Source: Nisaea sediminum
GTDB lineage: Bacteria > Pseudomonadota > Alphaproteobacteria > Thalassobaculales > Thalassobaculaceae
Assembly: GCF_014904705.1 (NCBI RefSeq)
Contig: NZ_JACZCQ010000006.1
Location: forward strand, 1-64,000
Direction: 5' to 3'
Length of the DNA: 64,000 nucleotides
Shown: one piece after another, positions 6,921 to 18,141 of the stretch
Position numbering within the stretch: the stretch's first letter is position 1
Layout: every line of letters starts with the position of its first letter
Notes under the pieces: model-generated
The model's input: the letters and a program-made list of their open reading frames with translations, nothing else
The model's database searches: none
Told to the model about the DNA's origin: nothing
Position numbers and translations under genes: made by a program

Positions 6921-9377
6921 ATGGCCTTCAACATCGACAGGCCGAGACTCCATTTTCAACCGGGGCTCCGGGCGTGGTTCTTCGCGACTCCCGTGATGAC
7001 CATCCTCATCTTCACCGCACTGTTCCTTGTCGTACTCGAGAGATCTCGTACCCAAAACGCGGAACTCTCGGCGGCACAATCCCTGGCCCAGGAGAAGGTC
7101 GAAGCGATCTCCATCGTCGGCAGAAATGTTGCCGAGGTCCATCTGGCCATCACGAGTCACCTGGGCAAGGCCTACGATCTCGACAAAGGCGAGCTCTACG
7201 ACCTGACCAAGCCCACGCTGAAGAGCGCGTTCAAGGTCAAACACGATCTCGAACGGTCGCGGGCGCTCCTGGCGAGCGGATCCGAAGCGGATGCCGCACT
7301 TTCCTCACTGTCGGACGCGTTTGAAGAGCTGCGGCGCCAGTATGTTTCCTCCGTCGTCAGGGTTTCCTTTGATACCGACCGATTCGATCAGGAAATGCGC
7401 GCGACAAACGCGTCCTATCTGGCGACGCTGACTTTGCTCGGGCGCCTCACACAAATCGCACTCAAGGACCATGCGGCGGCCTCGGAGGCCATCTCCGCAT
7501 ATGACAAGCAGATCATTCGGAGCCTGGCCATTGGCCTTGCGCTTTGCGCGGCATTGTCGCTGGTCGCCTCATGGCTGATCTCCGCACGCTATGCATACGA
7601 CCTCGGAGGCGCCATCCAGGCGCTCACGAACCTGGCCAACGGCAAGACTTCCAACTTCGATCCGGAAAAGAAATCGCGCAAAGACGAACTCGGAGCCCTC
7701 ACCCGTTCAATCGCCTTCTTCGAGGGTGTGCTCGGACTCCTGATGGACGAGATCTCGGTGCGGGAGAAGAACGAAGCCCAGCTCCGGCACCTTTTCGAGA
7801 GTGCCGGCGATGCGATCCTTGTCATGGAGGACGGCGAATATGTCGCCGCGAACAAGCAGGCCGAGCGGATGCTTGGCATCAATGCGAAGAGGATCCGAGA
7901 TTACAGGCTCGGCGCTTTCGCCGACTTGTCGGACCATAGCCTGGAGCAGCTCACCGGGATGTTCCTGGGGCACGTGAATGCGGCGCTCCAGGGAGAACCG
8001 CAAACATTCGAGTGGAGCATCGCCCACTCCGACGGAACGACGTTCCCGACAGAATGCACGGTCGCGGCATTTGTCGGCCCTGACGGCAAGAAAATCGTCC
8101 AGTTGATCATCCGGGACATCAGTTCGCGGAAGGAAGCGGAACAGTTGCGTCAGGATATGACACAAGAACTCGAGCGTATGGTGTGCATACGGACCAAGGA
8201 ACTGCAGCGCGAAATCGTCGCGCGGCGCGACACCGAAGAAGCGCTCGTGACTGCGCAGCGCACACTGGAAGCCGTGGTGGATCATGCCCCTATCGGGATG
8301 ATCCTTCTGGATACCGATCATCGCGTCCTTCTTATCAACAACTGGATCCGGGCGGCGCACCATTTGCCGGACGCACTTTGCAGACCCGGTTCGGATTACG
8401 TCGAGGTACTAAGCTTCATTCTGAGCAGCACACGCACCTCCCAAAGAAGCCCGGAGGCACTGAAGCGGATCCTCGCTGAGCGGACGGTCTTGCTGGATCG
8501 CCGCGAGAGCGGCGTCTTCGAGGACGTCTTGCCCGACGGGTCTTTTCACAAAGTCGAACGCCGCTTCGTCGACGGGGTTGGATGCATCATCACCAACACC
8601 GACATCACCGACCTCAAGAACGCGCAGAACGACCTGGTGCGACAGGAGAAGATGGCCGCGCTGGGTGGTCTTGTCGCCGGTGTCGCGCACGAAGTGAACA
8701 CGCCCCTCGGGATCTGCGTGACCGCAGCCTCGCACGTCTCGGCGATCATCCGGGACTTTCGCCAGCAGGTCATGAGCCCGACCGGAGGCCTTTCCCGCAA
8801 ACTCGCCATCGAGACACTCGACAAGACCGGTGAGGGCCTGGCCATCGTCGAGCAAAACCTGAACAGGGCTGCCGGACTGATCAAGAGCTTCAAGATGGTC
8901 TCGGTCGATCAGGCGGCGGACGATTCCCGGGAAATCGAACTCGGCGATTATATCCGCGATACGCTCCAGAGCCTGACGGCCGAAACCAAACGGAGCAAAC
9001 TCAAGGTCGAACTGGTCCGGCCGAAGACGAAAATCATGCGCCATACCTATCCCGGCGCGCTGGTCCAGATCGTCACCAACCTTGTCATAAACGCGGGCAT
9101 CCATGCCTATGACGGAAACGGAGGCGATCTCCGGATCGAGGTCGAGCGTCTCGCCAACGGATCGGACCGCATTTCCGTGCGCGATTACGGCAAGGGCATG
9201 GACAGGGCTGTCCGCTCACAGATCTTCGATCCCTTTTTCACGACCAAGCGCGCCAACGGCGGCACGGGCCTCGGGTTGCACATCGTCTTCAACCTTGTGA
9301 CCCAGCGCCTCGGCGGTCAGATCGAATGCAGGAGCGCGCCCGGCGAGGGAAGCACGTTCGAGATCACCCTGAATTAG
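6921..9377 (+). CDS. membrane-bound double-PAS sensor histidine kinase
   Basis: Sensor kinase of about 818 residues from ATG 6921 (MAFNIDRPRL). The frame stays open 50 codons further 5' to a TTG, but that extension looks non-coding. Two transmembrane helices (about residues 18-38 and 192-214) bracket a roughly 150-residue periplasmic helical sensor. A HAMP-like segment, a first PAS (LRHLFESAGDAILVMEDGEY), a coiled coil, a second PAS (LEAVVDHAPIGMILLDTDHR), a HisKA helix with phospho-His in GLVAGVAHEVNTPLG, and a HATPase domain (NLVINAGIHAYD, DYGKGMD, FDPFFTTK, GTGLGLHIVFNL) follow. No dedicated response regulator is adjacent. The stop overlaps the convergent diguanylate cyclase gene by 14 bases. 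The signal is unknown. Confidence 0.88.
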   Translation: MAFNIDRPRLHFQPGLRAWFFATPVMTILIFTALFLVVLERSRTQNAELSAAQSLAQEKVEAISIVGRNVAEVHLAITSHLGKAYDLDKGELYDLTKPTLKSAFKVKHDLERSRALLASGSEADAALSSLSDAFEELRRQYVSSVVRVSFDTDRFDQEMRATNASYLATLTLLGRLTQIALKDHAAASEAISAYDKQIIRSLAIGLALCAALSLVASWLISARYAYDLGGAIQALTNLANGKTSNFDPEKKSRKDELGALTRSIAFFEGVLGLLMDEISVREKNEAQLRHLFESAGDAILVMEDGEYVAANKQAERMLGINAKRIRDYRLGAFADLSDHSLEQLTGMFLGHVNAALQGEPQTFEWSIAHSDGTTFPTECTVAAFVGPDGKKIVQLIIRDISSRKEAEQLRQDMTQELERMVCIRTKELQREIVARRDTEEALVTAQRTLEAVVDHAPIGMILLDTDHRVLLINNWIRAAHHLPDALCRPGSDYVEVLSFILSSTRTSQRSPEALKRILAERTVLLDRRESGVFEDVLPDGSFHKVERRFVDGVGCIITNTDITDLKNAQNDLVRQEKMAALGGLVAGVAHEVNTPLGICVTAASHVSAIIRDFRQQVMSPTGGLSRKLAIETLDKTGEGLAIVEQNLNRAAGLIKSFKMVSVDQAADDSREIELGDYIRDTLQSLTAETKRSKLKVELVRPKTKIMRHTYPGALVQIVTNLVINAGIHAYDGNGGDLRIEVERLANGSDRISVRDYGKGMDRAVRSQIFDPFFTTKRANGGTGLGLHIVFNLVTQRLGGQIECRSAPGEGSTFEITLN

Positions 9378-10512
9378 CATCCGCCCGGGCGGGCATTGCC
9401 GAAGCGACCGCGTCCGGAGCCACAACACCCGGCGCCGCGCGATCGGCACGTTCGACCCGGTTGCGCCCGAGGTTCTTGGCCCGGTAGAGCGCAAGATCGG
9501 CGGCATTGTAAAGCTCGCTCCAGTGCATTCCGCGAGTCGCCGTGGCAATGCCGGCGGATATCGTCATGCCGGCACCGGGAAGCGGTCCCGCATCCGGATC
9601 GGCGTCGAACCGTGTCGACTCGATGCGGCGGCGCAGCCTGTCCGCCACCTTCGCCGCAGCGTCCATATCCGCATTCGGGACAATGACAGCGAACTCCTCT
9701 CCTCCGAACCGGTAGACCCTGTCCTCGCCTGCGCCGAACCGGTCCAGGTTCCTGATACCTGCCCGGAGGTCCGCCGCCAGTGCCTTCAGCAGCGCGTCTC
9801 CCGCGGCATGGCCGTAGCGGTCGTTCACCTTCTTGAAATGGTCGACGTCGATCAGCAACAGGCTGAACAGCGTGCCGTTCCGCTGCAGCCGCCGGAAATC
9901 CTCCTCGAGGTCGTCATGCAGCGCGCGGCGGTTCTTCAGGCCGGTCATCTGGTCCGTCCGGGTCTGCCCTTTCAGACGAGACAGGAGTTCGAACAGACGA
10001 CCGCGGAAGCTCAGGAAGGACATTCCGAAATAGCCCGCGAAGAGTGTCGCGATGCCAAATCCGAGATAGGCTTTGGGCGGGATCAGCCCGTCACGCGCGA
10101 TAAGGAACGCCAGCGCGCCGACGACGAGCGTGATCAGGATGTCGCGCCGCGTCTGAGCCAGCGTCGTCACGGCGACGAGCGCGATCGAATAGAAGAACGC
10201 GGCGTTGTGCGGCTCGGCGACCTGGGCCAACGTCACCGATCTCAGGATGAAGAACGAGATCCCGACGGTGAAGGCATGGCGGAGCTGCGGGTCGTACCGC
10301 GGCAGCGCCCACCAGTACCCGACCGCAAGCAGCGTGATCGAGATTCGCACCACCTTCATCCACCACGGAACCGACAGGAACCAGTCGAAATTGACGATCA
10401 GTTCGGTGATCGTGGATATCGAGGCGGCAGCGCAGAGCCCCCGCACATAGGAGAAATATTCGCGGCCGATCCTGGCACGGTCTGCTTCGCCCGAGCCTGC
10501 GGTTTCATCCAT
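9364..10512 (-). CDS. membrane GGDEF diguanylate cyclase
   Basis: Makes the second messenger c-di-GMP from two GTP. The 382-residue protein has several hydrophobic helices in roughly its first 175 residues, a linker, and a GGDEF domain whose active-site loop reads YRFGGEEFAVIVPNAD, the fully catalytic GGEEF form. Upstream elements DQMTGLKNRRALHDDL and LIDVDHFKKVNDRYGHAAGD supply the metal and substrate sites. The C-terminal 25 residues are Ala-rich and poorly conserved. GGAAG lies 7 bases before the ATG. No RxxD inhibitory site was evident just upstream of the loop. The input signal is not deducible. Confidence 0.9.
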   Translation of the reverse strand: MDETAGSGEADRARIGREYFSYVRGLCAAASISTITELIVNFDWFLSVPWWMKVVRISITLLAVGYWWALPRYDPQLRHAFTVGISFFILRSVTLAQVAEPHNAAFFYSIALVAVTTLAQTRRDILITLVVGALAFLIARDGLIPPKAYLGFGIATLFAGYFGMSFLSFRGRLFELLSRLKGQTRTDQMTGLKNRRALHDDLEEDFRRLQRNGTLFSLLLIDVDHFKKVNDRYGHAAGDALLKALAADLRAGIRNLDRFGAGEDRVYRFGGEEFAVIVPNADMDAAAKVADRLRRRIESTRFDADPDAGPLPGAGMTISAGIATATRGMHWSELYNAADLALYRAKNLGRNRVERADRAAPGVVAPDAVASAMPARADANSG

Positions 10513-10665
10513 CTGCGCACTTCCGGAGAAGAAAAGCCAAGCCCACGACCGACACCCGATCCCTCAACCCTGGGATTACAATGAAAGCTCCGGCAAGGAC
10601 GCCCCGGGGCTGTCGAGACCCTACGACGCGGGCAGCGGCGCGGTCCAGTCACGGATGGCTATCAC

Positions 10666-11295
10666 CTAAATACCAGGGAGTGCCGCGATCTGTCGGTCAT
10701 GAAAACGGGCGAGAAGAAGCTGAGCGAGGATCGCTCCGGTTCCGGCCAGCGCCATGTCCTTCTGAGTATCCCAGACGTCACCCTGGGTCGCCAGGAAGGC
10801 ATCGGCGTCTCCTCCGACCAGCACCGCGGCCAGCCACTCGAGCAGCTCATAGCTCGCACTTACGCCGAGCACGGAGAACAGGATAATCGCGAAAAGCCAG
10901 CGCCCGGGCCGGAGCGGCGAGGTCCGGAGCAGCAGTTCGCGGATCGCGATCGCCGGAATGAAGCCCTGCGCCAGATGGCCGACGCGGTCATAGTGATTGC
11001 GCGAGAGATCGAAAGCCTCGCGGATCCAGTGAAAGAGCGGAACCTCGGCATAGGTGTAATGCGCGCCGACCAGCAGGATTACGGCATGCAGCGCGATGAG
11101 AAGCGAGAGGAGCGGCGTCAGCGGAAACCGCCGGCGGACGGACCAGAGCAGCGGATAGACGATCAGAACCGGCAGGGCCTCCATCCACCAGGTCAGCCGG
11201 TCGGCCGCACCGACATAGGACCAGAGGCAGACCAGCGCCACGGCGATGGTTGTCGCCGCGAGCAGCCTTGCGCCATCGAGCCCGGCGGCGTTCAC
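10666..11295 (-). CDS. DUF2238 / YjdF-like integral membrane protein
   Basis: Multi-pass inner-membrane protein of 209 residues starting at GTG 11295 (VNAAGLDG), whose start overlaps the glpK stop as GTGA. Features seen are several hydrophobic helices and the conserved family segment [20 protein letters not shown] followed by [20 protein letters not shown] and [18 protein letters not shown]. The acidic and His residues around YDRVGH and the WDTQKDM motif are the usual signature of DUF2238. Function is not established. Coupling to glycerol kinase might suggest a link to glycerol or lipids, but that is inference only. Confidence 0.78.
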   Translation of the reverse strand: MNAAGLDGARLLAATTIAVALVCLWSYVGAADRLTWWMEALPVLIVYPLLWSVRRRFPLTPLLSLLIALHAVILLVGAHYTYAEVPLFHWIREAFDLSRNHYDRVGHLAQGFIPAIAIRELLLRTSPLRPGRWLFAIILFSVLGVSASYELLEWLAAVLVGGDADAFLATQGDVWDTQKDMALAGTGAILAQLLLARFHDRQIAALPGI

Positions 11296-12803
11296 GCGGA
11301 AACCGTCCGCCGGACAGCGTCGCGCCAGCCCCGGTAGAGTTCGTCCCGCATCGCGGTTTCCATGCGCGGCTCGAAACGTCGTTCGAGCGCCCATTGCGCT
11401 GCCATCGCCTGCGGGTCCGGGTAATAATCGTGCCGGAGGCCGGCGAGGTAGGCCGCGCCGAGTGCCGTGGTCTCCGCCACCACCGGACGGTCGACCGGCG
11501 CGCCGAGAATGTCGGCAAGGAATTGCATGGCCCAGTCGGAGGCGACCATGCCGCCGTCGACCCGGAGCACGGTGTCGTCTCCGCCCGCGCTCCAGTCACT
11601 GTGCATCGCCTCCAGAAGGTCGCGGGTCTGATAGCCGACGCTCTCCAGCGCGGCACGGGCAAAATCGGCGGGACCCGATGCGCGGGTCAGGCCGAACATC
11701 GCGCCGCGCGCCTCGGCATCCCAGTAGGGCGCACCAAGCCCGGTGAAGGCGGGCACGAGGTAAACCCGGTGCGCCGTATCAGCCTGCGCCGCAAGCGTGC
11801 TGCTCTCCGCCGCCTGCCCGATCATGCCGAGCCCGTCGCGCAGCCATTGCACCGCCGCCCCGGCGACGAAGATCGAACCTTCCAGCGCGTAAGCCGGCTT
11901 GCCGCCCAGACGATAAGCGATCGTCGTCAGCAGCCGGTTGCGTGAACGTACGGGTGCGGCGCCGGTATTGAGCAGGGCGAAGCAGCCCGTGCCGTAAGTC
12001 GATTTCAGCATCCCCGCCTCGAAGCAGGCCTGCCCGACCGTCGCCGCCTGCTGATCCCCCGCGACGCCGGAAATCGGAATGGCGGCACCGAGGATATCGG
12101 CCTCGGTGGTGCCGAAATCGTCGGCGGAGTCCTTCACTTCCGGCAGCATCGAGCGCGGGATGCCGAGAATGCCGAGCAGCTCGTCGTCCCAGTCGCCCTT
12201 GTGAATGTCATAGACCAGCGTGCGCGAGGCGTTGGTCGCGTCGGTCGCATGAACCTTGCCGCCGGTCAGGCGCCAGATCAGCCAGCTGTCGACGGTGCCG
12301 AAGGCGAGATCTCCCGCTTCGGCCTTCGCCCGCGCGCCCTCCACATGGTCGAGAATCCAGGCGATCTTGGTGCCGCTGAAATAGGGATCGAGGAGGAGGC
12401 CGGTACGGCTGGTGAAGAGTTCCTCGTGCCCGGCATCCTTCAGCCTGGAGCAGAAGGAAGCTGTCCGCCGGTCCTGCCAGACGATGGCATTCGAGACCGG
12501 TGCGCCGGTGCGCCGGTCCCAGACCACCGTGGTCTCGCGCTGGTTGGTGATGCCGATGGCCGCGATCCGCTCGGCTCCGCCGACTTTCGCGATCGCCGCG
12601 CGCGCGGTTTCCACCGTGCTGCGCCAGAGATCCTCCGGATCGTGCTCGACCCATCCGGATTGCGGGAAATGCTGCGGGAACTCCTGCTGCGCGACGGCCG
12701 CGACGCGCGTATTGGCGTCGAAGATGATGGCGCGGCTGGACGTCGTGCCTTGGTCCAGCGCGAGAATGAGCCGGTTGTCTGCGGCCTTTGCGACTGCGTT
12801 CAT
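11292..12803 (-). CDS. glpK: glycerol kinase
   Basis: ATP-dependent phosphorylation of glycerol to sn-glycerol 3-phosphate in the cytoplasm. The protein has 503 residues, the usual FGGY-kinase length. N-terminal phosphate-binding motif [18 protein letters not shown]-[FY][30 protein letters not shown] and the C-terminal [19 protein letters not shown] all match GlpK. ATG 12803 follows a near-perfect GGAGGAAAGA, so the longer open frame upstream is not used. No glpF, glpD or glpR is adjacent; the only close partner is the downstream DUF2238 gene, overlapping by four bases. Confidence 0.96.
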   Translation of the reverse strand: MNAVAKAADNRLILALDQGTTSSRAIIFDANTRVAAVAQQEFPQHFPQSGWVEHDPEDLWRSTVETARAAIAKVGGAERIAAIGITNQRETTVVWDRRTGAPVSNAIVWQDRRTASFCSRLKDAGHEELFTSRTGLLLDPYFSGTKIAWILDHVEGARAKAEAGDLAFGTVDSWLIWRLTGGKVHATDATNASRTLVYDIHKGDWDDELLGILGIPRSMLPEVKDSADDFGTTEADILGAAIPISGVAGDQQAATVGQACFEAGMLKSTYGTGCFALLNTGAAPVRSRNRLLTTIAYRLGGKPAYALEGSIFVAGAAVQWLRDGLGMIGQAAESSTLAAQADTAHRVYLVPAFTGLGAPYWDAEARGAMFGLTRASGPADFARAALESVGYQTRDLLEAMHSDWSAGGDDTVLRVDGGMVASDWAMQFLADILGAPVDRPVVAETTALGAAYLAGLRHDYYPDPQAMAAQWALERRFEPRMETAMRDELYRGWRDAVRRTVSA

Positions 12804-12882
12804 TCTTTCCTCCCTCGAGCGTCGTTCCGCTTCGCCTGCGTTGAATACCGTGCCGGCAGGGAGAGGTTCCAGCACAAACGCA

Positions 12883-12913
12883 AACCGCGCCGCCCGGAAG
12901 GGGCGGCGCGGTT
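12883..12913 (-). terminator. rho-independent terminator after ppa
   Basis: A perfect 13-bp stem (12883-12895 with 12901-12913, both ends rich in GGCGGCGCGG) and a 5-base loop lie 28 bases past the ppa stop codon. Read on the minus strand it is followed by TGCGTTTGTG, a modest T-tract. It separates ppa from glpK. Confidence 0.7.
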
Positions 12914-12940
12914 GGAAACGCGTCGGGAGTGAGCGGAGGC

Positions 12941-13474
12941 TTACTTCGCCGTCTTGGCCCGCTCGATCGCCTCGAGAATGGTCTTGCGCGCCGATTCCTC
13001 GTCGCCCATCTCGATGAACTTCACCCACTTGTCCTGCTCGAGATCCTTGTAGTGCTCGAAGAAGTGGACGATCTGCTGGATCAGGATCTCCGGCAGGTCA
13101 CGATAGCTCTTCACGTTGGCATAGTAGGGGTGCAGCTTCTCGACCGGCACGGCGAGGATCTTCTCGTCCATACCCGCCTCGTCCTCGAGATGGACGACGC
13201 CGATCGGGCGGCACGGAATCACGGCACCCGGAACCACGCCGGAGCCGGTGACGACCAGGATATCGGCCGGATCACCGTCGTCGGACAGCGTGTTGGGAAT
13301 GAAACCGTAATTTGCCGGGTAGAACATGGCCGTGTGCAGGAACCGGTCGACCATCATGGCACCGGAGTCCTTGTCCAGTTCGTATTTGACCGGCACCCCG
13401 CCCTGGGGGATCTCGATGACGGCATGCACCTCGTAGGGCGGGTTCGGGCCGGTCGTGATCTTGCTAACGTCCAA
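12941..13474 (-). CDS. ppa: family I inorganic pyrophosphatase
   Basis: Cytosolic Mg-dependent hydrolysis of pyrophosphate, pulling biosynthetic reactions forward. The 177-residue product carries the signature [10 protein letters not shown] and the N-terminal [18 protein letters not shown], with [14 protein letters not shown] between them. It starts at TTG 13474, with TGGAG seven bases upstream and no in-frame ATG at a conserved position. It is followed by a strong terminator hairpin. Confidence 0.95.
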   Translation of the reverse strand: MDVSKITTGPNPPYEVHAVIEIPQGGVPVKYELDKDSGAMMVDRFLHTAMFYPANYGFIPNTLSDDGDPADILVVTGSGVVPGAVIPCRPIGVVHLEDEAGMDEKILAVPVEKLHPYYANVKSYRDLPEILIQQIVHFFEHYKDLEQDKWVKFIEMGDEESARKTILEAIERAKTAK

Positions 13475-13651
13475 AGTCTAGCTCCATTCGGACGGGACTC
13501 TGGCCGGTTTCCCGGCAGATAGTATTCCCGCGCTTTATCGGATTGGCGATTGCATTCGGTTTTGCAGCGCAGCATTTGCGGCAATGCGGACCGAACGTCA
13601 AGTCCCGATTGGAGACAGAACCGATACAGGAGCCGGAAACCGACGCCCGGA

Positions 13652-13876
13652 TTACTTCGACCCGCCGGATTTCCCGAGCGTATTGGGATTGTGCTCCCCG
13701 TGCTCGCCGACATAGCGCGGCTCGACTTCCGGTTCCCGCATGGAGGCCTCCCGGATCCCGCTCTCAACCAGCCGGGCGATCCGGCTTCTCGTTTCGTCAG
13801 GAATCTTGGTTCCGTTCAGGAACTGCTGCAGGCTCTCCGCCTCGTCCATCTTGAACTTGAGAGTGACGTCGCTCAT
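13652..13876 (-). CDS. small hypothetical protein
   Basis: A 74-residue acidic protein (MSDVTLKFKMDEAESLQQFL) beginning at ATG 13876, which follows AGGAG with a 7-base spacer; a longer open frame to 13912 has no such site. The N-terminal half looks helical with a DETRSRIARLVESGIREA segment, and the C-terminus is Gly/Asn-rich and probably disordered. It starts 13 bases after the metallophosphoesterase stop, so it is probably co-transcribed. No family recognised. Confidence 0.65.
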   Translation of the reverse strand: MSDVTLKFKMDEAESLQQFLNGTKIPDETRSRIARLVESGIREASMREPEVEPRYVGEHGEHNPNTLGKSGGSK

Positions 13877-13889
13877 GGCCTCGCTCCTT

Positions 13890-14789
13890 TCATGATTGTG
13901 CTCCCCGGACATCGTAACGGCTTTCCCGGCTCACAACCAATTCCCGCCCGGGCGTCACGTCCTTCAGGTAATCCGCCATGCCGCGGCTTTGTTCCCATTG
14001 CCGGGGATATCCGAGGGACACCTCATGGAAGCGCGTGCCGTCGATGACGTCGGTCCGGCGCGTATGGAGATGCCCTGTGATCACCTCGACGGAGCGGAAC
14101 CGGCGGTGCCAGTCATGCGTGCGGCGGGTCCCGCACCAGGGCGAAAACCGCGGCACACGGGGGATACGAATCAGATCCTCGCGGAGCGGCCAGTGATTGA
14201 CAAGCACGGTCCGCGCATCCGCAGGCAGCGCCGCGAGGCGGGTTTCCGTCTCCTCGCAGCGCGCGGCACACCAGTCGGCCCGGCTGTCGTAGGGCGCGGG
14301 ATCCAGCAGCAGTTCGTCCGCCGGCACCGCGTGCTTTTGCCGCACCCAGTCCTTCAGGTTCTCGAGCGCGATGCCCTCTGGCCTGAAGCTGTAATCGTAG
14401 AGCAGGAAGAGCGGCGCGATGAAGACCGGCGCACCGTCCAGATCTTCCGGCCAGCGCGAATAGGGATCTTCTGGCGTAACGGCGCCCGCCGACCGCGCGA
14501 GTTCGACCAGATGGAGATAGCGTGCTTCTCCGCGGCGGGAAACGGCTCCGGGCCGCCGATCGGTCCAGAGATCGTGATTCCCGGGAACCCAGACGATCGT
14601 GCCGAAGCGGCCGGAGAGCAGCTCAAGGGCCTCGACGAAGAGTTCCTCGCGCTCCGCGATATCGCCGGCGAGGATCAACCAGTCGTCACCATGGTCCGGC
14701 AGCTCCCGGAGCGCGGCCCGGTTGACCTCGGACGCGAGATGCAGATCCGAGATCGCCCAGAGACGCCTGCCGGAGCCGGCGTCCGTCAC
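13890..14789 (-). CDS. calcineurin-like metallophosphoesterase
   Basis: Predicted cytoplasmic phosphoesterase with a dinuclear metal centre, 299 residues. Motifs in order: WAISDLHL (DxH), LILAGDIAE (GD), VWVPGNHDLW (GNHD), a later VLVNHWPL (H) and VITGHLHTRRTD (GHxH). GTG 14789 overlaps the stop of the upstream MFS gene as GTGA, indicating translational coupling. It resembles the icc/MPPED-like branch rather than UshA. The physiological substrate is unknown. Confidence 0.85.
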   Translation of the reverse strand: MTDAGSGRRLWAISDLHLASEVNRAALRELPDHGDDWLILAGDIAEREELFVEALELLSGRFGTIVWVPGNHDLWTDRRPGAVSRRGEARYLHLVELARSAGAVTPEDPYSRWPEDLDGAPVFIAPLFLLYDYSFRPEGIALENLKDWVRQKHAVPADELLLDPAPYDSRADWCAARCEETETRLAALPADARTVLVNHWPLREDLIRIPRVPRFSPWCGTRRTHDWHRRFRSVEVITGHLHTRRTDVIDGTRFHEVSLGYPRQWEQSRGMADYLKDVTPGRELVVSRESRYDVRGAQS

Positions 14790-16039
14790 GATCCGATCCC
14801 CCCGCGCGCCTCCAGCGCCTCGCGGATCGCGGCCCGGCGCGAGATCATCCAGAACAGCGCCAGCGCGGTCAGTCCGCAGCCGACGACCAAAGGCCAGCGC
14901 AACCCGGCCCAGTCGGAGACCCATCCCATGGCGAGCGCGCCGACCGCGGGCCCTCCCCGGAACATCATGCCGTAGAGCGCGATGACCCGGCCGCGCATTC
15001 CTTCGTCGACCGCGGACTGGATCAGGGTCTGCGCCCCGGCGCCGTGCGTCACCATCGCCCCGCCGGCAACGGCGAGCGCAAAGAGACCGATCCAGAAATT
15101 CGAAGTCAGGCTGAACACCAGCAGGGAGACGATCATCGCCGCGACGCTGAAGAGCGAGAGCTGCACCAGTCCTTCCAGCCCGGCACGCTGCCCGAGATAG
15201 ATGCCGCCGAGGACGGCACCGATCCCGGTGACCGTTGCCATCATGGAAAGCCCTTCGGCGCCGCGGGCGAAGATCTCCACCGCATAGCCCGGCAACAGCT
15301 CAAAGACCGGACGCATGCAGATGCAGGCGACCAGCATCAGCACCAGGGTCGGCCCGATGCCGGGATGCCTGAGAGAATAGCTGTAACCCTCGACCATCTG
15401 GGCGAAGAGGCCGCCGTGGCTCTTGCGCGGGGTGAGGTCCGGACGGGGCCGGATCATGAAGAGGGCGGCGATGAAGGGAAGATAGCTGATCGCATTGGCA
15501 AGAAACGCATAGCCCGCGCCGTAGCCGACGATCACCAGTCCGGCAATCGCCGGCCCGACGAAACGAGCCGCGTTGAAGATCACCGAATTGATCGCCACCG
15601 CGGAAGCGAGATCCTCGCGCTGGACCAGGTTGGGGATCAGCGCCATCCGGGCCGGCTGCCAGAAGGAAACGACGATCCCTGTCCAGAGCGCCAGAGCGCA
15701 GAGCGACCAGATGGTCAGCGTCCCGCTCAGGGTCAGCGCGGTCAGGATCGTCGCCTGGATCATGTTGAGGCATTGGGCGACGCGGGCGATCTGAATACGG
15801 TCGAGCCGGTCCGCGAGCGCGCCCGCGAAGGGGCTCAACAGCACCACCGGAAAAAGCTCGGCGAAAGAGATGATGCCGAGCCAGGTCGGGCTTTCGGTCA
15901 GTTTCCAGGTTACCCAGCCGATCGCGATCCGCTGCATCCACAGACCGATGACGGTCAGGGAGCTGCCGATGCAATAGATCGAGTAATCGCGGTTGCGGAA
16001 CGCCTGACAGAAGCGTGCCGCCGAAGTGGCGAGGGACAT
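14786..16039 (-). CDS. MFS transporter (EntS / MFS_3-like exporter)
   Basis: Twelve-helix-type major facilitator of 417 residues. The first loop motif reads GALADRLDRIQIARV, and the helix preceding it, LGIISFAELFPVVLLSPFAG, is typical of the MFS_3/enterobactin-exporter branch. The C-terminal half repeats the helix pattern (GIGAVLGGIYLGQRAGLEG). It heads a minus-strand run with a coupled metallophosphoesterase and a small protein. Substrate unknown; no siderophore genes are nearby. Confidence 0.85.
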   Translation of the reverse strand: MSLATSAARFCQAFRNRDYSIYCIGSSLTVIGLWMQRIAIGWVTWKLTESPTWLGIISFAELFPVVLLSPFAGALADRLDRIQIARVAQCLNMIQATILTALTLSGTLTIWSLCALALWTGIVVSFWQPARMALIPNLVQREDLASAVAINSVIFNAARFVGPAIAGLVIVGYGAGYAFLANAISYLPFIAALFMIRPRPDLTPRKSHGGLFAQMVEGYSYSLRHPGIGPTLVLMLVACICMRPVFELLPGYAVEIFARGAEGLSMMATVTGIGAVLGGIYLGQRAGLEGLVQLSLFSVAAMIVSLLVFSLTSNFWIGLFALAVAGGAMVTHGAGAQTLIQSAVDEGMRGRVIALYGMMFRGGPAVGALAMGWVSDWAGLRWPLVVGCGLTALALFWMISRRAAIREALEARGGIGS

Positions 16040-16084
16040 GAAAGATATCTAGGCCAAAGCGGCCGGGTTGGGAATCCCGGAGCG

Positions 16085-16564
16085 TCAGTTGGCGGAGATT
16101 TTGTGCCCGAGGGCGATCAGTACGACGCAGGACGCGTTGTGCAGAATGTTCTCGAGCTCCGCGTTCTCGAGCCGGATCAACAGACGGAAGGCCTTCACGC
16201 AAACAGGGTTGTACTTCGAGTCTTCGGCCTCGCGATGCATTTCCTTCAGCCAGTCGCGCATGGGCTCCTGCCCGGCCCCGCGCGCCTGCGCGCGGCACCG
16301 GTCCATCATCCCGCCCATGAGGGGCAGCAACCCGTGCCTGCCGCGCCAGACCGCCTCCTCGCGCTTGAACTCGATCCGGTCGTGCACCTTGCCGAGAAGG
16401 TAATGCATCAGCCCGCAGAGGAACTGCTCGAGGCGGCGCATCTCCACCTCGTCGATATCGATCACCGCATCGCACATGGAGCGCACGATCTCGCGCACCC
16501 ACACGTCACGGTCGAGCGTGCCGATGCGGGGAATCTTGTGTTCGGTGCGGCGCAGCGGGTCCAT
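16085..16564 (-). CDS. conserved-looking hypothetical protein, helical
   Basis: A 159-residue product with no recognised domain. It looks mostly helical, carries three His in HYLLGKVHDRIEFKREE and nearby, four Cys, and a Met/Cys-containing MGGMMDRCRAQARG loop. There is no signal peptide or membrane segment. Codon usage matches the neighbours, supporting a real gene. No good ribosome binding site precedes ATG 16564. It stands alone between the MFS gene and the aminotransferase. Confidence 0.6.
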   Translation of the reverse strand: MDPLRRTEHKIPRIGTLDRDVWVREIVRSMCDAVIDIDEVEMRRLEQFLCGLMHYLLGKVHDRIEFKREEAVWRGRHGLLPLMGGMMDRCRAQARGAGQEPMRDWLKEMHREAEDSKYNPVCVKAFRLLIRLENAELENILHNASCVVLIALGHKISAN

Positions 16565-16692
16565 GGCGTTGTTCTTACGGCCTTAATTTTAACCAGTCAT
16601 GAATGACCGGACGGATTTAACGCGAATTTCAAACAATCTCCAGCCCGCAATATGCAGCGCCGTGAAATACTCCGCGCATCGCCTTCCTGTTC

Positions 16693-16721
16693 TTGAACCA
16701 CGCGGGACACGGGCGTAGGCT
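16693..16721 (+). promoter_or_regulatory. candidate promoter of the aminotransferase gene
   Basis: TTGAAC at 16693-16698 and TAGGCT at 16716-16721 are separated by 17 bases. The -10 is weak (three of six consensus bases). It would start transcription about 30 bases before the ATG, which has GAGGAAAAA in front. Confidence 0.35.
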
Positions 16722-16736
16722 CTGCCGCACATCTGA

Positions 16737-17963
<1,227 letters not shown>

Positions 17964-17989
17964 GCTTTCACGAACCGCTTCAACGAGAA

Positions 17990-18026
17990 GCGCCGCCCGT
18001 TGATCCGGGCGGCGCTTTTTGTTTTC
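17990..18026 (+). terminator. rho-independent terminator after the aminotransferase gene
   Basis: A perfect 10-bp GC stem (17990-17999 with 18007-18016), a 7-base loop and TTTTTGTTTT at 18017-18026, beginning 27 bases after the stop codon. Confidence 0.93.
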
Positions 18027-18040
18027 CCACAATCATATCC

Positions 18041-18122
18041 GTCATCCCGGCCAGAGAGCCGGGACCTTCTCGAACACCGAGCCCTGCCTTTCGCAAGGTC
18101 CCGGATCAAGTCCGGGATGACG
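18041..18122. repeat. palindromic repeat element, copy 1
   Basis: An 82-bp intergenic element with inverted ends CGTCATCCCGG (18041-18051) and CCGGGATGACG (18112-18122) and an internal GGTCCCGG. It is related to the copies at 21991-22077 and 22715-22796. Such CGTCATCCCGG repeats are widespread between genes in alphaproteobacteria. Confidence 0.85.
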
Positions 18123-18141
18123 GAAGTTTTTTTGATGACGA

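Noticed and set aside
15044..16606. 520-codon plus-strand frame opposite the MFS and orphan genes
   Set aside because: It lies opposite a clear membrane protein gene, its product is extremely rich in Arg, His, Gln, Asp and Glu as expected of an antisense frame, and it lacks any motif.
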